Source: Pseudomonas ovata
Lineage (GTDB): Bacteria; Pseudomonadota; Gammaproteobacteria; Pseudomonadales; Pseudomonadaceae
DNA: 64,000 bases
Assembly: GCF_003131185.1 (NCBI RefSeq)
Contig: NZ_QFFU01000010.1
Location: 62,001-126,000 of the forward strand
Reading direction: 5' to 3'
A program made the position numbers and the translations under genes. This document shows positions 43,258 through 52,590 of this stretch, piece after piece (within the stretch, counting starts at the first letter, position 1; every line of letters begins with the position of its first letter). The notes below the pieces were generated by a model, which was given only the letters and a program-made list of their open reading frames with translations, searched no databases and was not told the origin of the DNA.

Positions 43258-44031
43258 ATGCCTCACACCCTTGCCGTGACCACCCCTGTTGCCAGCGTGC
43301 GCCTGATCACCCTGCAGCGCCCGCAGGCGCTCAACGCGCTGAACACCGAGCTGCTGGGCGAATTGGCCGCCGAACTGGAAGCAGCCGAGCACGACAGCCA
43401 GACCCGCGTCGTGGTCATCACCGGCAGCCGCAAGGCCTTTGCCGCCGGCGCCGACATCCACGAGATGGCCGAGCGCGACCTGGTGGGCATTCTCAACGAT
43501 CCCCGCGCCGGCTATTGGCAACGCATCGGCACCTTTCGCAAACCCCTGATCGCGGCCGTCAACGGCTTCTGCCTGGGTGGCGGCTGCGAGCTGGCCATGC
43601 ACGCCGACATCCTCATCGCCGGTGAAGACGCCCGCTTCGGCCAGCCGGAAATCAACCTGGGGATCATGCCCGGGGCCGGCGGCACCCAACGCCTGTTGCA
43701 CGCCGTGGGCAAGTCACTGGCCATGCAGATGGTCCTCACCGGCCAGCCGATCGACGCCCGCCATGCCCAGCGCGCCGGGCTTGTCAGCGAGGTGACCCAG
43801 CCGGAATTTACCGTCGAGCGCGCCCTGCAGGTGGCCGCCAGCATCGCTGAAAAAGCGCCGCTGGCGGTGCGCCTGGCCAAGGAGGCGCTGCTCAAGGCGC
43901 AAGACCTTGATCTGGCCAGCGGCCTGCGTTTCGAGCGCCAGGCGTTCACCGTGCTGGCCGGCACGGCCGACCGGCGCGAAGGCATCCAGGCCTTCCAGGA
44001 AAAACGCCGGCCGACCTTCACCGGCCAGTAA
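43258..44031 (+). CDS. paaF: PaaF, 2,3-dehydroadipyl-CoA hydratase
   Basis: The 257-residue crotonase-family enzyme hydrates 2,3-dehydroadipyl-CoA to 3-hydroxyadipyl-CoA. SRKAFAAGADIHEMAERD and NGFCLGGGCELAMHADI form the oxyanion hole, and FGQPEINLGIMPGAGGTQRL carries the catalytic Glu region. GGAGGA lies before the ATG at 43258; the seven-codon extension upstream lacks a ribosome site. It is the first gene of paaFGHIJK. Confidence 0.94.
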   Translation: MPHTLAVTTPVASVRLITLQRPQALNALNTELLGELAAELEAAEHDSQTRVVVITGSRKAFAAGADIHEMAERDLVGILNDPRAGYWQRIGTFRKPLIAAVNGFCLGGGCELAMHADILIAGEDARFGQPEINLGIMPGAGGTQRLLHAVGKSLAMQMVLTGQPIDARHAQRAGLVSEVTQPEFTVERALQVAASIAEKAPLAVRLAKEALLKAQDLDLASGLRFERQAFTVLAGTADRREGIQAFQEKRRPTFTGQ

Positions 44032-44059
44032 CCCTTCATTCCTATAAGAGAGCGCAAGC

Positions 44060-44851
44060 ATGGACTTCCAGCACATCCTGTTTTCCATCGAGGACGGTGT
44101 CGCCCTTCTCAGCCTCAACCGCCCCGAGCAGCTCAACAGCTTCAATGCCGCGATGCATCTTGAAGTGCGCGAAGCCCTCAAGCAGGTGCGCCAGCACAAT
44201 GAAGTGCGCGTATTGCTGCTGACCGGCGAAGGCCGGTGCTTTTGTGCCGGTCAGGATCTGTCGGACCGCAATGTCGCACCGGGTGCCGAAATGCCCGACC
44301 TGGGCCTGTCAATCGAGCAGCTCTATAACCCGCTGATCCGCAGCCTGCGCGACCTGCCGCTGCCGGTGATCTGCGCCGTCAATGGCGTGGCCGCCGGTGC
44401 CGGCGCCAACATTCCGCTGGCCTGCGACCTGGTGTTGGCGGCGCGCTCGGCCAGCTTTATCCAGGCGTTCTGCAAGATCGGCCTGGTGCCCGACTCGGGC
44501 GGCACCTGGAACCTGCCGCGCCTGGTCGGCCCGGCCCGTGCCAAGGCCCTGGCCCTGCTGGGCGAGCGCCTGAGCGCCGAGCAGGCCGAGCAATGGGGGC
44601 TGATCTACCGGGTAGTCGACGACGCCGACCTGCGCGATGAAGCCCTCAAGCTGGCCCGCCACCTGGCCACCCAGCCGACCTATGGCCTGGCCCTGATCAA
44701 GCGTGCCTTCAATGCCAGCGCCAGTAACAGCTTCGACGAGCAACTGGAGCTGGAGCGCGACCTGCAACGCCTGGCCGGGCGCAGCGAGGATTACCGCGAA
44801 GGCGTGTCGGCCTTCATGAACAAACGCACCCCCACCTTCAAAGGACGCTGA
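44060..44851 (+). CDS. paaG: PaaG, 1,2-epoxyphenylacetyl-CoA isomerase
   Basis: A 263-residue crotonase-fold protein that isomerises ring-1,2-epoxyphenylacetyl-CoA to oxepin-CoA. Oxyanion-hole elements are GRCFCAGQDLSDRNV and NGVAAGAGANIPLACDLV; FCKIGLVPDSGGTWNLPRL holds the catalytic Asp. The length equals known PaaG. It lies 28 bases after paaF behind AGAG and three bases before paaH. Confidence 0.94.
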   Translation: MDFQHILFSIEDGVALLSLNRPEQLNSFNAAMHLEVREALKQVRQHNEVRVLLLTGEGRCFCAGQDLSDRNVAPGAEMPDLGLSIEQLYNPLIRSLRDLPLPVICAVNGVAAGAGANIPLACDLVLAARSASFIQAFCKIGLVPDSGGTWNLPRLVGPARAKALALLGERLSAEQAEQWGLIYRVVDDADLRDEALKLARHLATQPTYGLALIKRAFNASASNSFDEQLELERDLQRLAGRSEDYREGVSAFMNKRTPTFKGR

Positions 44852-44854
44852 GCG

Positions 44855-46375
44855 ATGACCGCACTCGATACGCGCACCGTCGTCGCCGTGATCGGTGCCG
44901 GCGCCATGGGCGCCGGCATCGCCCAGGTGGCCGCGCAGGCCGGGCACCCGGTCAGGCTCTACGACACCCGTGAAGGCGCGGCCGCCCAGGCGATTGCCGG
45001 CATCGACCGACAACTGGGCCGTCTGGTCGAAAAGGGCAAGCTCGACGGCGAGGCCCGCCGCACTACGGTTGCACGGTTGCAACCGGCGAACAGCCTGCAA
45101 GACCTGGCCGAAGCGGGCCTGGTGATCGAAGCCATCGTCGAAAACCTGGAGGTCAAGCGCGGGCTGTTTGCGCAGCTCGAAGCGGTATGCAGCGCCGAGT
45201 GCATCCTGGCCAGCAACACCTCGTCATTGTCGATCACCGGCATTGCGGCGGGCCTGACCCATCCGCAGCGGGTCATCGGCCTGCATTTCTTCAACCCGGC
45301 GCCGCTGATGGCGCTGGTCGAAATCGTGTCAGGGCTGGCCAGTGACCCGGCCCTGGCCCAACGCCTGTACGCCACGGCGCAGGCCTGGGGCAAAAAACCG
45401 GTGCACACCCGCTCGACCCCGGGCTTTATCGTCAACCGCGTGGCGCGGCCGTTCTATGCCGAAAGCCTGCGCCTGCTGCAGGAAGGCGCCGCCGACTGCG
45501 CCACCCTCGACGCCCTGCTACGCGATGCCGGTGGTTTTCGCATGGGTGCCTTCGAACTCACCGACCTGATCGGCCATGACGTCAACTATGCGGTCACCTG
45601 CTCGGTGTTCGACGCCTACTACGGCGACATGCGTTTTCAGCCTTCGCTGATCCAGAAAGAACTGGTGGATGCCGGTCGCCTGGGACGCAAGAGCGGCCAG
45701 GGCTTCTACGCCTACCACGAGGGCGCCGAGCGCCCGCAGCCGGTTGAAACCCACAGCACCGCCTGCGTCGACAGCTGCGTGGTCGAAGGCGACCTGGGCA
45801 TCGCGGGCCCGCTGGTCGAGCGCCTGCAACAGGCCGGCATCACCATCACCCGGCGCGACGGCCACGGCCTGCTGCGGGTCGGCGACGCCACCCTGGCACT
45901 CAGCGATGGCCGGCTGGCCAGCCAGCGCGCCCGCCAGGACGGGCTGCACAATCTGGTGCTGATCGACCTGGCGCTGGATTACCAACGCGCCGAACGCCTG
46001 GCCATCAGTTGCGCCGCCGGCATTTCACCTCAGGCACGGCAACAGGCGATCGCCCTGCTGAAACGCGCCGGGATCAAGGTCAGCCTGCTCAGCGACACCC
46101 CGGCACTGGTGGTGCTGCGCACCGTGGCCATGCTCGCCAATGAAGGCTGCGACGCGCTGCTGCACGGCGTGGCCAGTGCCGCCGACATCGATCTGGCCCT
46201 GTGTGCTGGCGTCAATTATCCACGCGGACCGCTGGCCTGGGCCGATGCCATCGGTCTTGAGCCGGTGCTCAAGACCCTGGAAAACCTGCAGGCCGCGTAC
46301 GGCGAGGCGCGCTATCGCCCCTCGTTGCTGCTGCGTCGCTGCGCCGAACAAGGGAGCACCCTGCATGACCACTGA
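44855..46375 (+). CDS. paaH: PaaH, 3-hydroxyadipyl-CoA dehydrogenase
   Basis: The 506-residue NAD-dependent enzyme oxidises 3-hydroxyadipyl-CoA to 3-oxoadipyl-CoA. The Rossmann motif VIGAGAMGAGIAQVAAQAGH is at about residues 12-31, and the catalytic His lies in IGLHFFNPAPLM, with Glu in the following VEIV. As in other PaaH proteins, a second 3HCDH_C region follows (GVNYPRGPLAWADAIG near the end). It overlaps paaI by 11 bases. Confidence 0.94.
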   Translation: MTALDTRTVVAVIGAGAMGAGIAQVAAQAGHPVRLYDTREGAAAQAIAGIDRQLGRLVEKGKLDGEARRTTVARLQPANSLQDLAEAGLVIEAIVENLEVKRGLFAQLEAVCSAECILASNTSSLSITGIAAGLTHPQRVIGLHFFNPAPLMALVEIVSGLASDPALAQRLYATAQAWGKKPVHTRSTPGFIVNRVARPFYAESLRLLQEGAADCATLDALLRDAGGFRMGAFELTDLIGHDVNYAVTCSVFDAYYGDMRFQPSLIQKELVDAGRLGRKSGQGFYAYHEGAERPQPVETHSTACVDSCVVEGDLGIAGPLVERLQQAGITITRRDGHGLLRVGDATLALSDGRLASQRARQDGLHNLVLIDLALDYQRAERLAISCAAGISPQARQQAIALLKRAGIKVSLLSDTPALVVLRTVAMLANEGCDALLHGVASAADIDLALCAGVNYPRGPLAWADAIGLEPVLKTLENLQAAYGEARYRPSLLLRRCAEQGSTLHDH

Positions 46376-46808
46376 CCCGCAGCAACTGGCCGAAGCCTGC
46401 GCCAGCACCCTGTTCGAGCGCGATGCCGCCAGCAAAGCCATGGGCATGCGCCTGCTGTCGATCAGCCCCGGCCACGCGCAAATGGTCATGACCGTACGCC
46501 CCGACATGCTGCAAGGCGTCGGCACCTGCCACGGCGGCCATCTGTTCGCCCTGGCTGATTCGGTCTTTGCCTTTGCCTGCAACACCTACAACGCCGTCAC
46601 CGTGGCCCTTGGCTGCAGCATCGACTATGTGGCACCCGGCCGGCTGGGCGACGAACTCACCGCCACTGCCAGCGAGCAAAGCCGCAGCGGGCGCACCGGC
46701 AACTACGACGTGCGCATCGAAAACCAGCACGGGCAGTTGATCGCCCTGTTCCATGGCAAGTCCTACCAGGTGCGCGGCACCCTGATCGACCCGGAGCTTC
46801 CCCAATGA
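46365..46808 (+). CDS. paaI: PaaI, hydroxyphenylacetyl-CoA thioesterase
   Basis: A 147-residue hot-dog-fold thioesterase. [19 protein letters not shown] contains the HGG turn and the catalytic Asp of this family; [15 protein letters not shown] is the next strand pair. It releases CoA from dead-end ring-hydroxylated phenylacetyl-CoA and so prevents CoA trapping. The start ATG lies inside paaH, and its stop overlaps the paaJ ATG, so the genes are translationally coupled. Confidence 0.94.
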   Translation: MTTDPQQLAEACASTLFERDAASKAMGMRLLSISPGHAQMVMTVRPDMLQGVGTCHGGHLFALADSVFAFACNTYNAVTVALGCSIDYVAPGRLGDELTATASEQSRSGRTGNYDVRIENQHGQLIALFHGKSYQVRGTLIDPELPQ

Positions 46809-48022
46809 GCCATTCCTTGACTGACGCGCTGATCATCGACGCCATCCGCACCCCCATCGGCCGCTACGCCGGCGCCTTGTCCGGCGTGCGTGCCGACGAC
46901 CTGGGTGCCGTGCCGATCCGGGCGCTGATCGAGCGCCACCCGGAGCTGGATTTCAGCCACATCGACGAGGTGTTCTACGGCTGCGCCAACCAGGCCGGCG
47001 AAGACAACCGCAACGTGGCGCGCATGTCGGCCCTGCTGGCCGGCCTGCCGGTCACGGTGCCCGGCACGACGCTCAACCGCCTGTGCGGCTCGGGCATGGA
47101 CGCGGTGGGCAGTGCCGCACGGGCCATTCGCACCGGCGAAGCGGGGCTGGCGATTGCCGGCGGTGTCGAGTCGATGTCGCGGGCACCGTTCGTGATGGGC
47201 AAGTCCGAGCAGGCGTTCGGCCGCGCCGCCGAGCTTTTCGACACCACCATCGGCTGGCGCTTCGTCAACCGGCTGATGCAGGACCAGTACGGCATCGACT
47301 CGATGCCCGAGACCGCCGAGAACGTCGCCGAGCAGTTCAACGTGTCCCGTGCCGACCAGGACGCCTTTGCCCTGCGCAGCCAGCACAAGGCCGCCGCCGC
47401 CCAGGCCAGTGGTCGCCTGGCCCAGGAAATCGTCCCGGTGACCATTGCCCAGCGCAAGGGCCCTGGCAAGGTCGTCGAGCACGATGAACACCCACGCGGT
47501 GACACCACCCTGGAGCAACTGGCCCGGCTGGGCACGCCCTTCCGCCAGGGCGGCAGCGTCACCGCCGGCAATGCCTCGGGCGTCAACGACGGCGCCTGCG
47601 CCTTGCTGCTGGCCAGCCCCGAAGCGGCCCGCCTGCACGGCCTGAAGGCCCGCGCCCGGGTGGTGGGCATGGCCAGCGCCGGGGTCGAGCCGCGCATCAT
47701 GGGCATCGGCCCGGTGCCGGCCACCCGCAAGGTGCTGGCCCTGACCGGCCTGTCGCTGGCCGACATGGACGTGATCGAACTCAACGAAGCCTTTGCCGCC
47801 CAGGGCCTGGCTGTGCTGCGCGAACTGGGCCTGGGCGATGACGACCCGCGGGTCAACCCCAACGGCGGCGCCATCGCCCTGGGCCACCCGCTGGGCATGA
47901 GCGGCGCGCGCCTGATCACTACCGCGCTGCATGAACTGGAAGCGCGTCAGGGCCGCTATGCACTGTGCACCATGTGCATCGGCGTCGGCCAGGGCATCGC
48001 CCTGATCATCGAGCGGGTCTGA
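46805..48022 (+). CDS. paaJ: PaaJ, 3-oxoadipyl-CoA thiolase
   Basis: The 405-residue thiolase cleaves 3-oxoadipyl-CoA (and 3-oxo-5,6-dehydrosuberyl-CoA) with CoA. The nucleophile Cys is in [12 protein letters not shown] (about residue 90), the His in [17 protein letters not shown] and the second Cys in [16 protein letters not shown]. The sequence is also close to PcaF of the beta-ketoadipate pathway; the operon context decides for PaaJ. It overlaps paaI by four bases. Confidence 0.93.
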   Translation: MSHSLTDALIIDAIRTPIGRYAGALSGVRADDLGAVPIRALIERHPELDFSHIDEVFYGCANQAGEDNRNVARMSALLAGLPVTVPGTTLNRLCGSGMDAVGSAARAIRTGEAGLAIAGGVESMSRAPFVMGKSEQAFGRAAELFDTTIGWRFVNRLMQDQYGIDSMPETAENVAEQFNVSRADQDAFALRSQHKAAAAQASGRLAQEIVPVTIAQRKGPGKVVEHDEHPRGDTTLEQLARLGTPFRQGGSVTAGNASGVNDGACALLLASPEAARLHGLKARARVVGMASAGVEPRIMGIGPVPATRKVLALTGLSLADMDVIELNEAFAAQGLAVLRELGLGDDDPRVNPNGGAIALGHPLGMSGARLITTALHELEARQGRYALCTMCIGVGQGIALIIERV

Positions 48023-48132
48023 AACACAAAAGCTTCTGACACGCAGACAAAAGCGTGACTACCGGCGCGGGGAGTATCCTCGCCATTGACACTCAGGGCA
48101 CCGTGGCCCGCACAAAAACAATCGAGTGAACC

Positions 48133-49449
48133 ATGAACATGATCGCCACCAACACCGCCTTGCTCGACCCCATTGAAACCGCCAGCATCGACCAGTTGCG
48201 CCAGCACCAGCTCGATCGCCTGCGCTGGAGCCTCAAGCACGCCTACGACAATGTGCCGCTGTATCGCCAGCGCTTCGATGAAGCCGGCGTGCACCCCGAC
48301 GATCTGCACCACCTCGACGACCTGAGCAAATTCCCGTTCACCGGCAAGAGCGACCTGCGCGACAACTACCCCTACGGCATGTTCGCCGTGCCGCAAAGCG
48401 ACATCGTGCGCCTGCACGCCTCCAGCGGCACCACCGGCAAACCGACGGTGGTCGGCTACACCCAGAACGACATCGACACCTGGGCCAACGTGGTGGCACG
48501 CTCGATTCGCGCCGCCGGCGGACACCGGGGCGACAAGGTGCATATTGCCTATGGCTACGGGTTGTTCACCGGCGGGCTGGGCGCGCACTACGGCGCCGAG
48601 CGCCTGGGCTGCACGGTGATCCCGATGTCCGGCGGGCAGACCGAGAAACAGGTGCAGCTGATTCGCGACTTCCAGCCTGACATCATCATGGTCACGCCGT
48701 CGTACATGCTCAACCTGGCCGACGAGATCGAGCGCCAGGGCATCGACCCGCATGATCTGAAGCTGCGCCTGGGCATCTTCGGTGCCGAGCCGTGGACCGC
48801 CGAGCTGCGCCGCGCCATCGAAGAACGGCTGGGCATTACCGCACTGGACATCTATGGCCTGTCGGAAATCATGGGGCCGGGCGTGGCGATGGAATGCGCC
48901 GAGACCAAGGACGGCCCGACCGTGTGGGAGGATCATTTCTACCCCGAGATCATCGACCCGGTCACCGGTGCCGTGTTGCCGGACGGCGAGATGGGCGAGC
49001 TGGTGTTCACCTCCTTGTCCAAGGAGGCGCTGCCGATGATCCGCTACCGCACCCGCGACCTGACCCGCCTGCTGCCGGGCACGGCGCGGCCGATGCGACG
49101 CATCGACAAGATCACCGGGCGCAGCGACGACATGCTGATCATCCGTGGGGTCAATGTGTTCCCGACACAGATCGAGGAGCAGATTCTCAAGATCAGGCAA
49201 CTGGCCGAGGTCTATGAACTGCACCTGCATCGCAACGGCAATCTGGACAGTGTGGATGTGCATGTCGAGCTCAAGCATGACTTGCAAGGCATGGAGGCCG
49301 ACCAGCAGAAGCGCGTGGCCGATGAGCTGGGGCGGCAGATCAAGACGCATATCGGCATCAGTTCGCGGGTGTTGATCCAGCCGTTCCATGCGCTCAAGCG
49401 GTCCGAGGGCAAGGCGTGCCATGTGTTTGACAATCGCCCACGGGGTTGA
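48133..49449 (+). CDS. paaK: PaaK, phenylacetate-CoA ligase
   Basis: The 438-residue adenylate-forming enzyme activates phenylacetate with ATP and CoA in the cytoplasm, the first committed step. The phosphate loop SSGTTGKPTVVGYT is at about residues 97-110, YGLSEIMGPG is the A4/A5 motif and RSDDMLIIRGVNVFPTQIE is the hinge/A8-like region. It follows paaJ after 110 bases without an obvious terminator, and a strong terminator follows it. Confidence 0.95.
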   Translation: MNMIATNTALLDPIETASIDQLRQHQLDRLRWSLKHAYDNVPLYRQRFDEAGVHPDDLHHLDDLSKFPFTGKSDLRDNYPYGMFAVPQSDIVRLHASSGTTGKPTVVGYTQNDIDTWANVVARSIRAAGGHRGDKVHIAYGYGLFTGGLGAHYGAERLGCTVIPMSGGQTEKQVQLIRDFQPDIIMVTPSYMLNLADEIERQGIDPHDLKLRLGIFGAEPWTAELRRAIEERLGITALDIYGLSEIMGPGVAMECAETKDGPTVWEDHFYPEIIDPVTGAVLPDGEMGELVFTSLSKEALPMIRYRTRDLTRLLPGTARPMRRIDKITGRSDDMLIIRGVNVFPTQIEEQILKIRQLAEVYELHLHRNGNLDSVDVHVELKHDLQGMEADQQKRVADELGRQIKTHIGISSRVLIQPFHALKRSEGKACHVFDNRPRG

Positions 49450-49499
49450 GGCCAGCGCGGTCGATGGCGGCAACCCCGGATTTCTGGCCTGACACTCAC

Positions 49500-49526
49500 C
49501 TGTGGGAGGCGGCTTGCCGGCGATGG
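49500..49526 (+). repeat. Fragment of a second REP-like family
   Basis: CTGTGGGAGGCGGCTTGCCG resembles the half-site of a common Pseudomonas REP (CTGTGGGAGCGGGCTTGCC) that is distinct from the GTAGGAGCGCGC family seen elsewhere in this window. No inverted partner is adjacent. Confidence 0.45.
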
Positions 49527-49612
49527 CTGACTTACGGTCATGGGTAATCAAAGTGCTGGCTGGCGCCTATTGATACGGCGTTGTTCGGGGCTGCTTTGAC
49601 TGGCCTTTAGAG

Positions 49613-49643
49613 AGGTTCCGGCCCGAAGAGGGCCGGAACCTTT
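49613..49643 (+). terminator. Strong rho-independent terminator after paaK
   Basis: AGGTTCCGGCCC and GGGCCGGAACCT form a perfect 12-bp stem around GAAGA, followed by TTTG. It ends the paaFGHIJK transcript and separates it from the paaA operon. Confidence 0.85.
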
Positions 49644-49703
49644 GTGGCAGACAGAACACAGCGTTCTTGCAAGACATCCCTCTTGTATCGCCTGCCCCAT
49701 CGC

Positions 49704-49728
49704 CTTCGCGACCGTTGGTCGCTCCTAC
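49704..49728. repeat. Single REP-like hairpin
   Basis: CTTCGCGACCGTTGGTCGCT plus CCTAC contains GCGACC/GGTCGC self-complementarity around GTT. It is like the GTAGGAGCGACC-type REPs of Pseudomonas and stands alone upstream of the paaA promoter region. Confidence 0.55.
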
Positions 49729-49767
49729 GGATTAAAACTCATAAACCAACAATAGAAATCACATTCC

Positions 49768-49860
49768 GTATCGCTTATCTAACCAAGCGAACACCCATGA
49801 AACCCCGAAGAAACCAACAAAAACCCCTAAAAGCCAAGAAAAACCCATCAAAGCGATACA
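49768..49860. promoter_or_regulatory. Further candidate PaaX sites in the paaA leader
   Basis: GTATCGCTTA occurs at 49768-49777 on the plus strand, and TGTATCGCTT on the minus strand at 49851-49860, forming a widely spaced inverted pair upstream of the promoter site at 49905. A partial match, GTATCGCC, is at 49685. The 49778-49888 stretch is strikingly A/C-rich and nearly free of T on the plus strand. Confidence 0.5.
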
Positions 49861-49889
49861 CAAACCAAAAACAAAACATAAATTTACGT

Positions 49890-49918
49890 TTGATATTTTT
49901 TTCGGTATCGCTTACAAC
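49890..49918 (+). promoter_or_regulatory. paaA promoter with candidate PaaX operator in the spacer
   Basis: TTGATA (49890-49895) and TACAAC (49913-49918) are separated by 17 bp, and GTATCGCTTA (49905-49914) lies in the spacer and overlaps the -10 box, as in the paaF promoter. The paaA ATG is 47 bases further on. The rest of the 49450-49964 gap holds the terminator and repeats listed separately. Confidence 0.55.
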
Positions 49919-49964
49919 TACACCCATGGCACAAGCCACCCGATAACCGAGCTGGAGACACAGC

Positions 49965-50957
49965 ATGTACGCACAACTGGTCGAGACCGGCGTCAAGCGG
50001 ATCAAGTCGCTGGATGAGATGTCCCCCGAAGAGCGCGCCTTCCAGGAAAAGATCGACGCCGAAATCAAGATCGAGCCCAAGAACTGGATGCCCGACGCCT
50101 ACCGGCAGACCCTGATCCGGCAGATCTCCCAGCACGCCCACTCCGAGATCGTCGGCATGCTGCCCGAAGGCAACTGGGTGACCCGCGCCCCGACCCTCAA
50201 GCGCAAGCTGCAACTGATGGCCAAGATCCAGGACGAAGCCGGCCACGGCCTGTACCTGTACAGCGCCATGGAAACCCTGGGTGCCGACCGCGACGAAGAA
50301 TTCGCCAAGCTGCACAACGGCAAGGCCAAGTACTCGAGCATCTTCAACTACCCCACCCTCACCTGGGCCGACATGGGTGCCGTGGGCTGGCTGGTCGACG
50401 GCGCAGCCATCGTCAACCAGGTGGTGCTGCAGCGCACCTCCTACGGTCCGTACTCACGGGCGATGGTGCGCATCTGCAAGGAAGAAAGCTTTCACCAGCG
50501 CCAGGGCTACCAGCTGCTGCTGACCATGATGCAAGAAGGCACCCAGGCCCAGAAAGACATGGTCCAGGACGCCATCAACCGTCTGTGGTGGCCGTCGCTG
50601 ATGATGTTCGGCCCCAGCGACGCCGAGTCGCCCAACAGCGCCCAGTCCATGGCCTGGAAGATCAAGCGCCAGAGCAACGACGAACTGCGCCAGCGCTTCG
50701 TCGACCAGACCGTGCCGCAGCTGGAGCTGCTGGGCTGCACGGCGCCGGACCCGGACCTGAAATGGAACGAAGAGCGCGGCCACTACGATTTCGGCGAGAT
50801 CCAGTGGCAGGAATTCTACGAAGTGCTCAAGGGCAACGGCCCATGCAACCAGGAACGCGTCGCCAAGCGCCGCCAGGCGATGGAAGACGGTGCCTGGGTC
50901 CGTGAAGCGGCCGTGGCCTACGCCAAAAAACAACACGCCAGACGCGACGCCGCCTGA
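49965..50957 (+). CDS. paaA: PaaA, catalytic subunit of phenylacetyl-CoA epoxidase
   Basis: The 330-residue diiron oxygenase subunit epoxidises the ring of phenylacetyl-CoA together with PaaB, C and E. Diiron-type helices are visible in [18 protein letters not shown] and [16 protein letters not shown], with Glu and His ligands. GGAGA precedes the ATG. It is the first gene of paaABCDE and has its own promoter just upstream. Confidence 0.96.
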   Translation: MYAQLVETGVKRIKSLDEMSPEERAFQEKIDAEIKIEPKNWMPDAYRQTLIRQISQHAHSEIVGMLPEGNWVTRAPTLKRKLQLMAKIQDEAGHGLYLYSAMETLGADRDEEFAKLHNGKAKYSSIFNYPTLTWADMGAVGWLVDGAAIVNQVVLQRTSYGPYSRAMVRICKEESFHQRQGYQLLLTMMQEGTQAQKDMVQDAINRLWWPSLMMFGPSDAESPNSAQSMAWKIKRQSNDELRQRFVDQTVPQLELLGCTAPDPDLKWNEERGHYDFGEIQWQEFYEVLKGNGPCNQERVAKRRQAMEDGAWVREAAVAYAKKQHARRDAA

Positions 50958-50991
50958 GCCATAAAGCACCCCTGATGCGGAGAACCCTGCC

Positions 50992-51273
50992 ATGTCCCAA
51001 TGGACCCTTTTCGAAGTCTTCGTGCGCAGCAAGCACGGGCTCAACCACAAGCATGTGGGCAGCGTGCACGCCGCCGACGCCGCCATGGCCATCGAGAACG
51101 CCCGCGAGCTGTACACCCGCCGCAACGAAGGCGTGAGCCTGTGGGTGGTGCCGTCGGCGCTGATCACCGCGTCCTCGCCGGATGAGAAGGACCCGCTGTT
51201 CGACCCGGCCAGCGACAAGATCTACCGCCACGCCAGCTTTTACGAGCTGCCGCCCGAAGTCGGCCACATGTGA
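50992..51273 (+). CDS. paaB: PaaB, phenylacetyl-CoA epoxidase subunit
   Basis: A 93-residue protein (WTLFEVFVRSKHGLNHKHVG at the start, KIYRHASFYELPPEVGHM at the end) that matches PaaB throughout. It bridges PaaAC units of the epoxidase complex and carries no cofactor. It lies 34 bases after paaA and 10 before paaC. Confidence 0.96.
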   Translation: MSQWTLFEVFVRSKHGLNHKHVGSVHAADAAMAIENARELYTRRNEGVSLWVVPSALITASSPDEKDPLFDPASDKIYRHASFYELPPEVGHM

Positions 51274-51283
51274 GGAATGGGTC

Positions 51284-52045
51284 ATGAGCGAAAAAGACGA
51301 TCTGATCCAGTACCTGCTGCGCCTGGGCGACACCGCCCTGATCCAGGGCCAGCGCCTGTGCGAATGGTGCGGTGGTGCGCCGGCGGTCGAAGAAGAACTG
51401 GCGCTGATGAACGTCGGCCTGGACCTGGTCGGCCAGTCGCGCAACTGGCTCGAATACGCCGCCGAGCTGCTGGCCGATGGCCGCGACGCCGATCACCTGG
51501 CCTTTCGCCGTGACGAGCGCGCCTACCGCAACCTGTTGCTGGTCGAGCAACCCAACGGCGACTACGCAGTGACCATGACCAAGCAGTTCCTGTTCGATGC
51601 CTGGCACTTGCAAGTGCTGCACGGGCTGAGCACCTCCAGCGATGCCCGTATCGCCGGCATCGCTGCCAAGGCGGTCAAGGAAGTCACCTATCACCTGCGC
51701 CGCTCCGGCGAGTGGGTCGAGCGCCTGGGCGACGGCACCGAAGAAAGCCATGCGCGCATGCTCAAGGCGGTCGACAAGGTCTGGCGCTTCACCGTCGAGC
51801 TGACCGCCGGTGACGAGGTCGAGCAACGCCTGTTCGAGGCCGGCATCGCCCCGGACCCGAGCGAAGTCGCCAGTGCCTGGCACAGCAAGGTCGCCGACCA
51901 GTTCGCCCGCGCCACCCTGCCGCTGCCAGCCCCGGCCAGTCATTTTTACCTGAGCGGCCGTCAGGGCCTGCACAGCGAGCACCTGGGCCTGCTGCTGGCC
52001 GAAATGCAATTTCTGCAAAGGGCCTATCCCGATGCGACCTGGTGA
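51284..52045 (+). CDS. paaC: PaaC, structural subunit of phenylacetyl-CoA epoxidase
   Basis: The 253-residue protein is ferritin-like (RLGDTALIQGQRLCEWCGG, NVGLDLVGQSRNWLEYAAEL, VTYHLRRSGEWVERLGDGT) and pairs with PaaA, without a working metal site in the known enzyme. The ATG at 51284 is the family start; the frame upstream overlaps paaB. The 3' end overlaps paaD by 14 bases. Confidence 0.95.
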   Translation: MSEKDDLIQYLLRLGDTALIQGQRLCEWCGGAPAVEEELALMNVGLDLVGQSRNWLEYAAELLADGRDADHLAFRRDERAYRNLLLVEQPNGDYAVTMTKQFLFDAWHLQVLHGLSTSSDARIAGIAAKAVKEVTYHLRRSGEWVERLGDGTEESHARMLKAVDKVWRFTVELTAGDEVEQRLFEAGIAPDPSEVASAWHSKVADQFARATLPLPAPASHFYLSGRQGLHSEHLGLLLAEMQFLQRAYPDATW

Positions 52046-52565
52046 GCTGATCGCCGGCGACCGCGGCGCCCGGGCGGTGCAGGCCGACGACCTGACGCGG
52101 GCCTGGGCGGTACTGGACGCGGTCATGGACCCGGAAGTGCCGGTGGTCAGCGTGGTCGAGCTGGGCATCGTGCGCGGCCTGGACTGGCAGGCCGGTCACC
52201 TGCATGTGGTGGTCACCCCGACGTATTCGGGTTGCCCGGCCACCGAGGTGATCGAGCAGGACATCGCCCAGGCGCTGGAGCAGGCCGGCTTTGCCGCGCC
52301 GCAACTGGAACGCCGGCTGACCCCGGCCTGGACCACCGACTGGATCACCGGCAGCGGCCGCGAGCGTCTGCGCGCCTATGGCATCGCCCCGCCCGAGGGC
52401 AGCGCCAGCAAGCGCAGCCTGCTGGGTGAAGCGCCGCAGATTCAGTGTCCGCAGTGCGGCAGCACGCACACCGAGCAACTCAGCGAGTTCGGCTCCACGG
52501 CTTGCAAGGCGCTGCACCGCTGCCGCGATTGCCTGGAACCCTTCGACTATTTCAAGTGCATCTGA
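52032..52565 (+). CDS. paaD: PaaD, Fe-S maturation protein for the epoxidase
   Basis: The 177-residue protein has an MIP18/DUF59 domain (DPEVPVVSVVELGIVRGLDW, TPTYSGCPATEVIEQDIAQAL) and a C-terminal four-Cys zinc-ribbon-like end (CPQCGSTHTEQLSEFGSTAC, then CRDC). PaaD is needed to build the PaaE iron-sulfur centre or to assemble the complex. It starts within paaC. Confidence 0.94.
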   Translation: MRPGELIAGDRGARAVQADDLTRAWAVLDAVMDPEVPVVSVVELGIVRGLDWQAGHLHVVVTPTYSGCPATEVIEQDIAQALEQAGFAAPQLERRLTPAWTTDWITGSGRERLRAYGIAPPEGSASKRSLLGEAPQIQCPQCGSTHTEQLSEFGSTACKALHRCRDCLEPFDYFKCI

Positions 52566-52590
52566 GCGGCATGCTCGCCGGAGAACAACA

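Noticed and set aside
49797..49946. Possible 50-codon lysine-rich peptide ORF before paaA
   Set aside because: It spans the inferred promoter and operator of paaA and has no ribosome site; the lysine content follows from the A-rich DNA.
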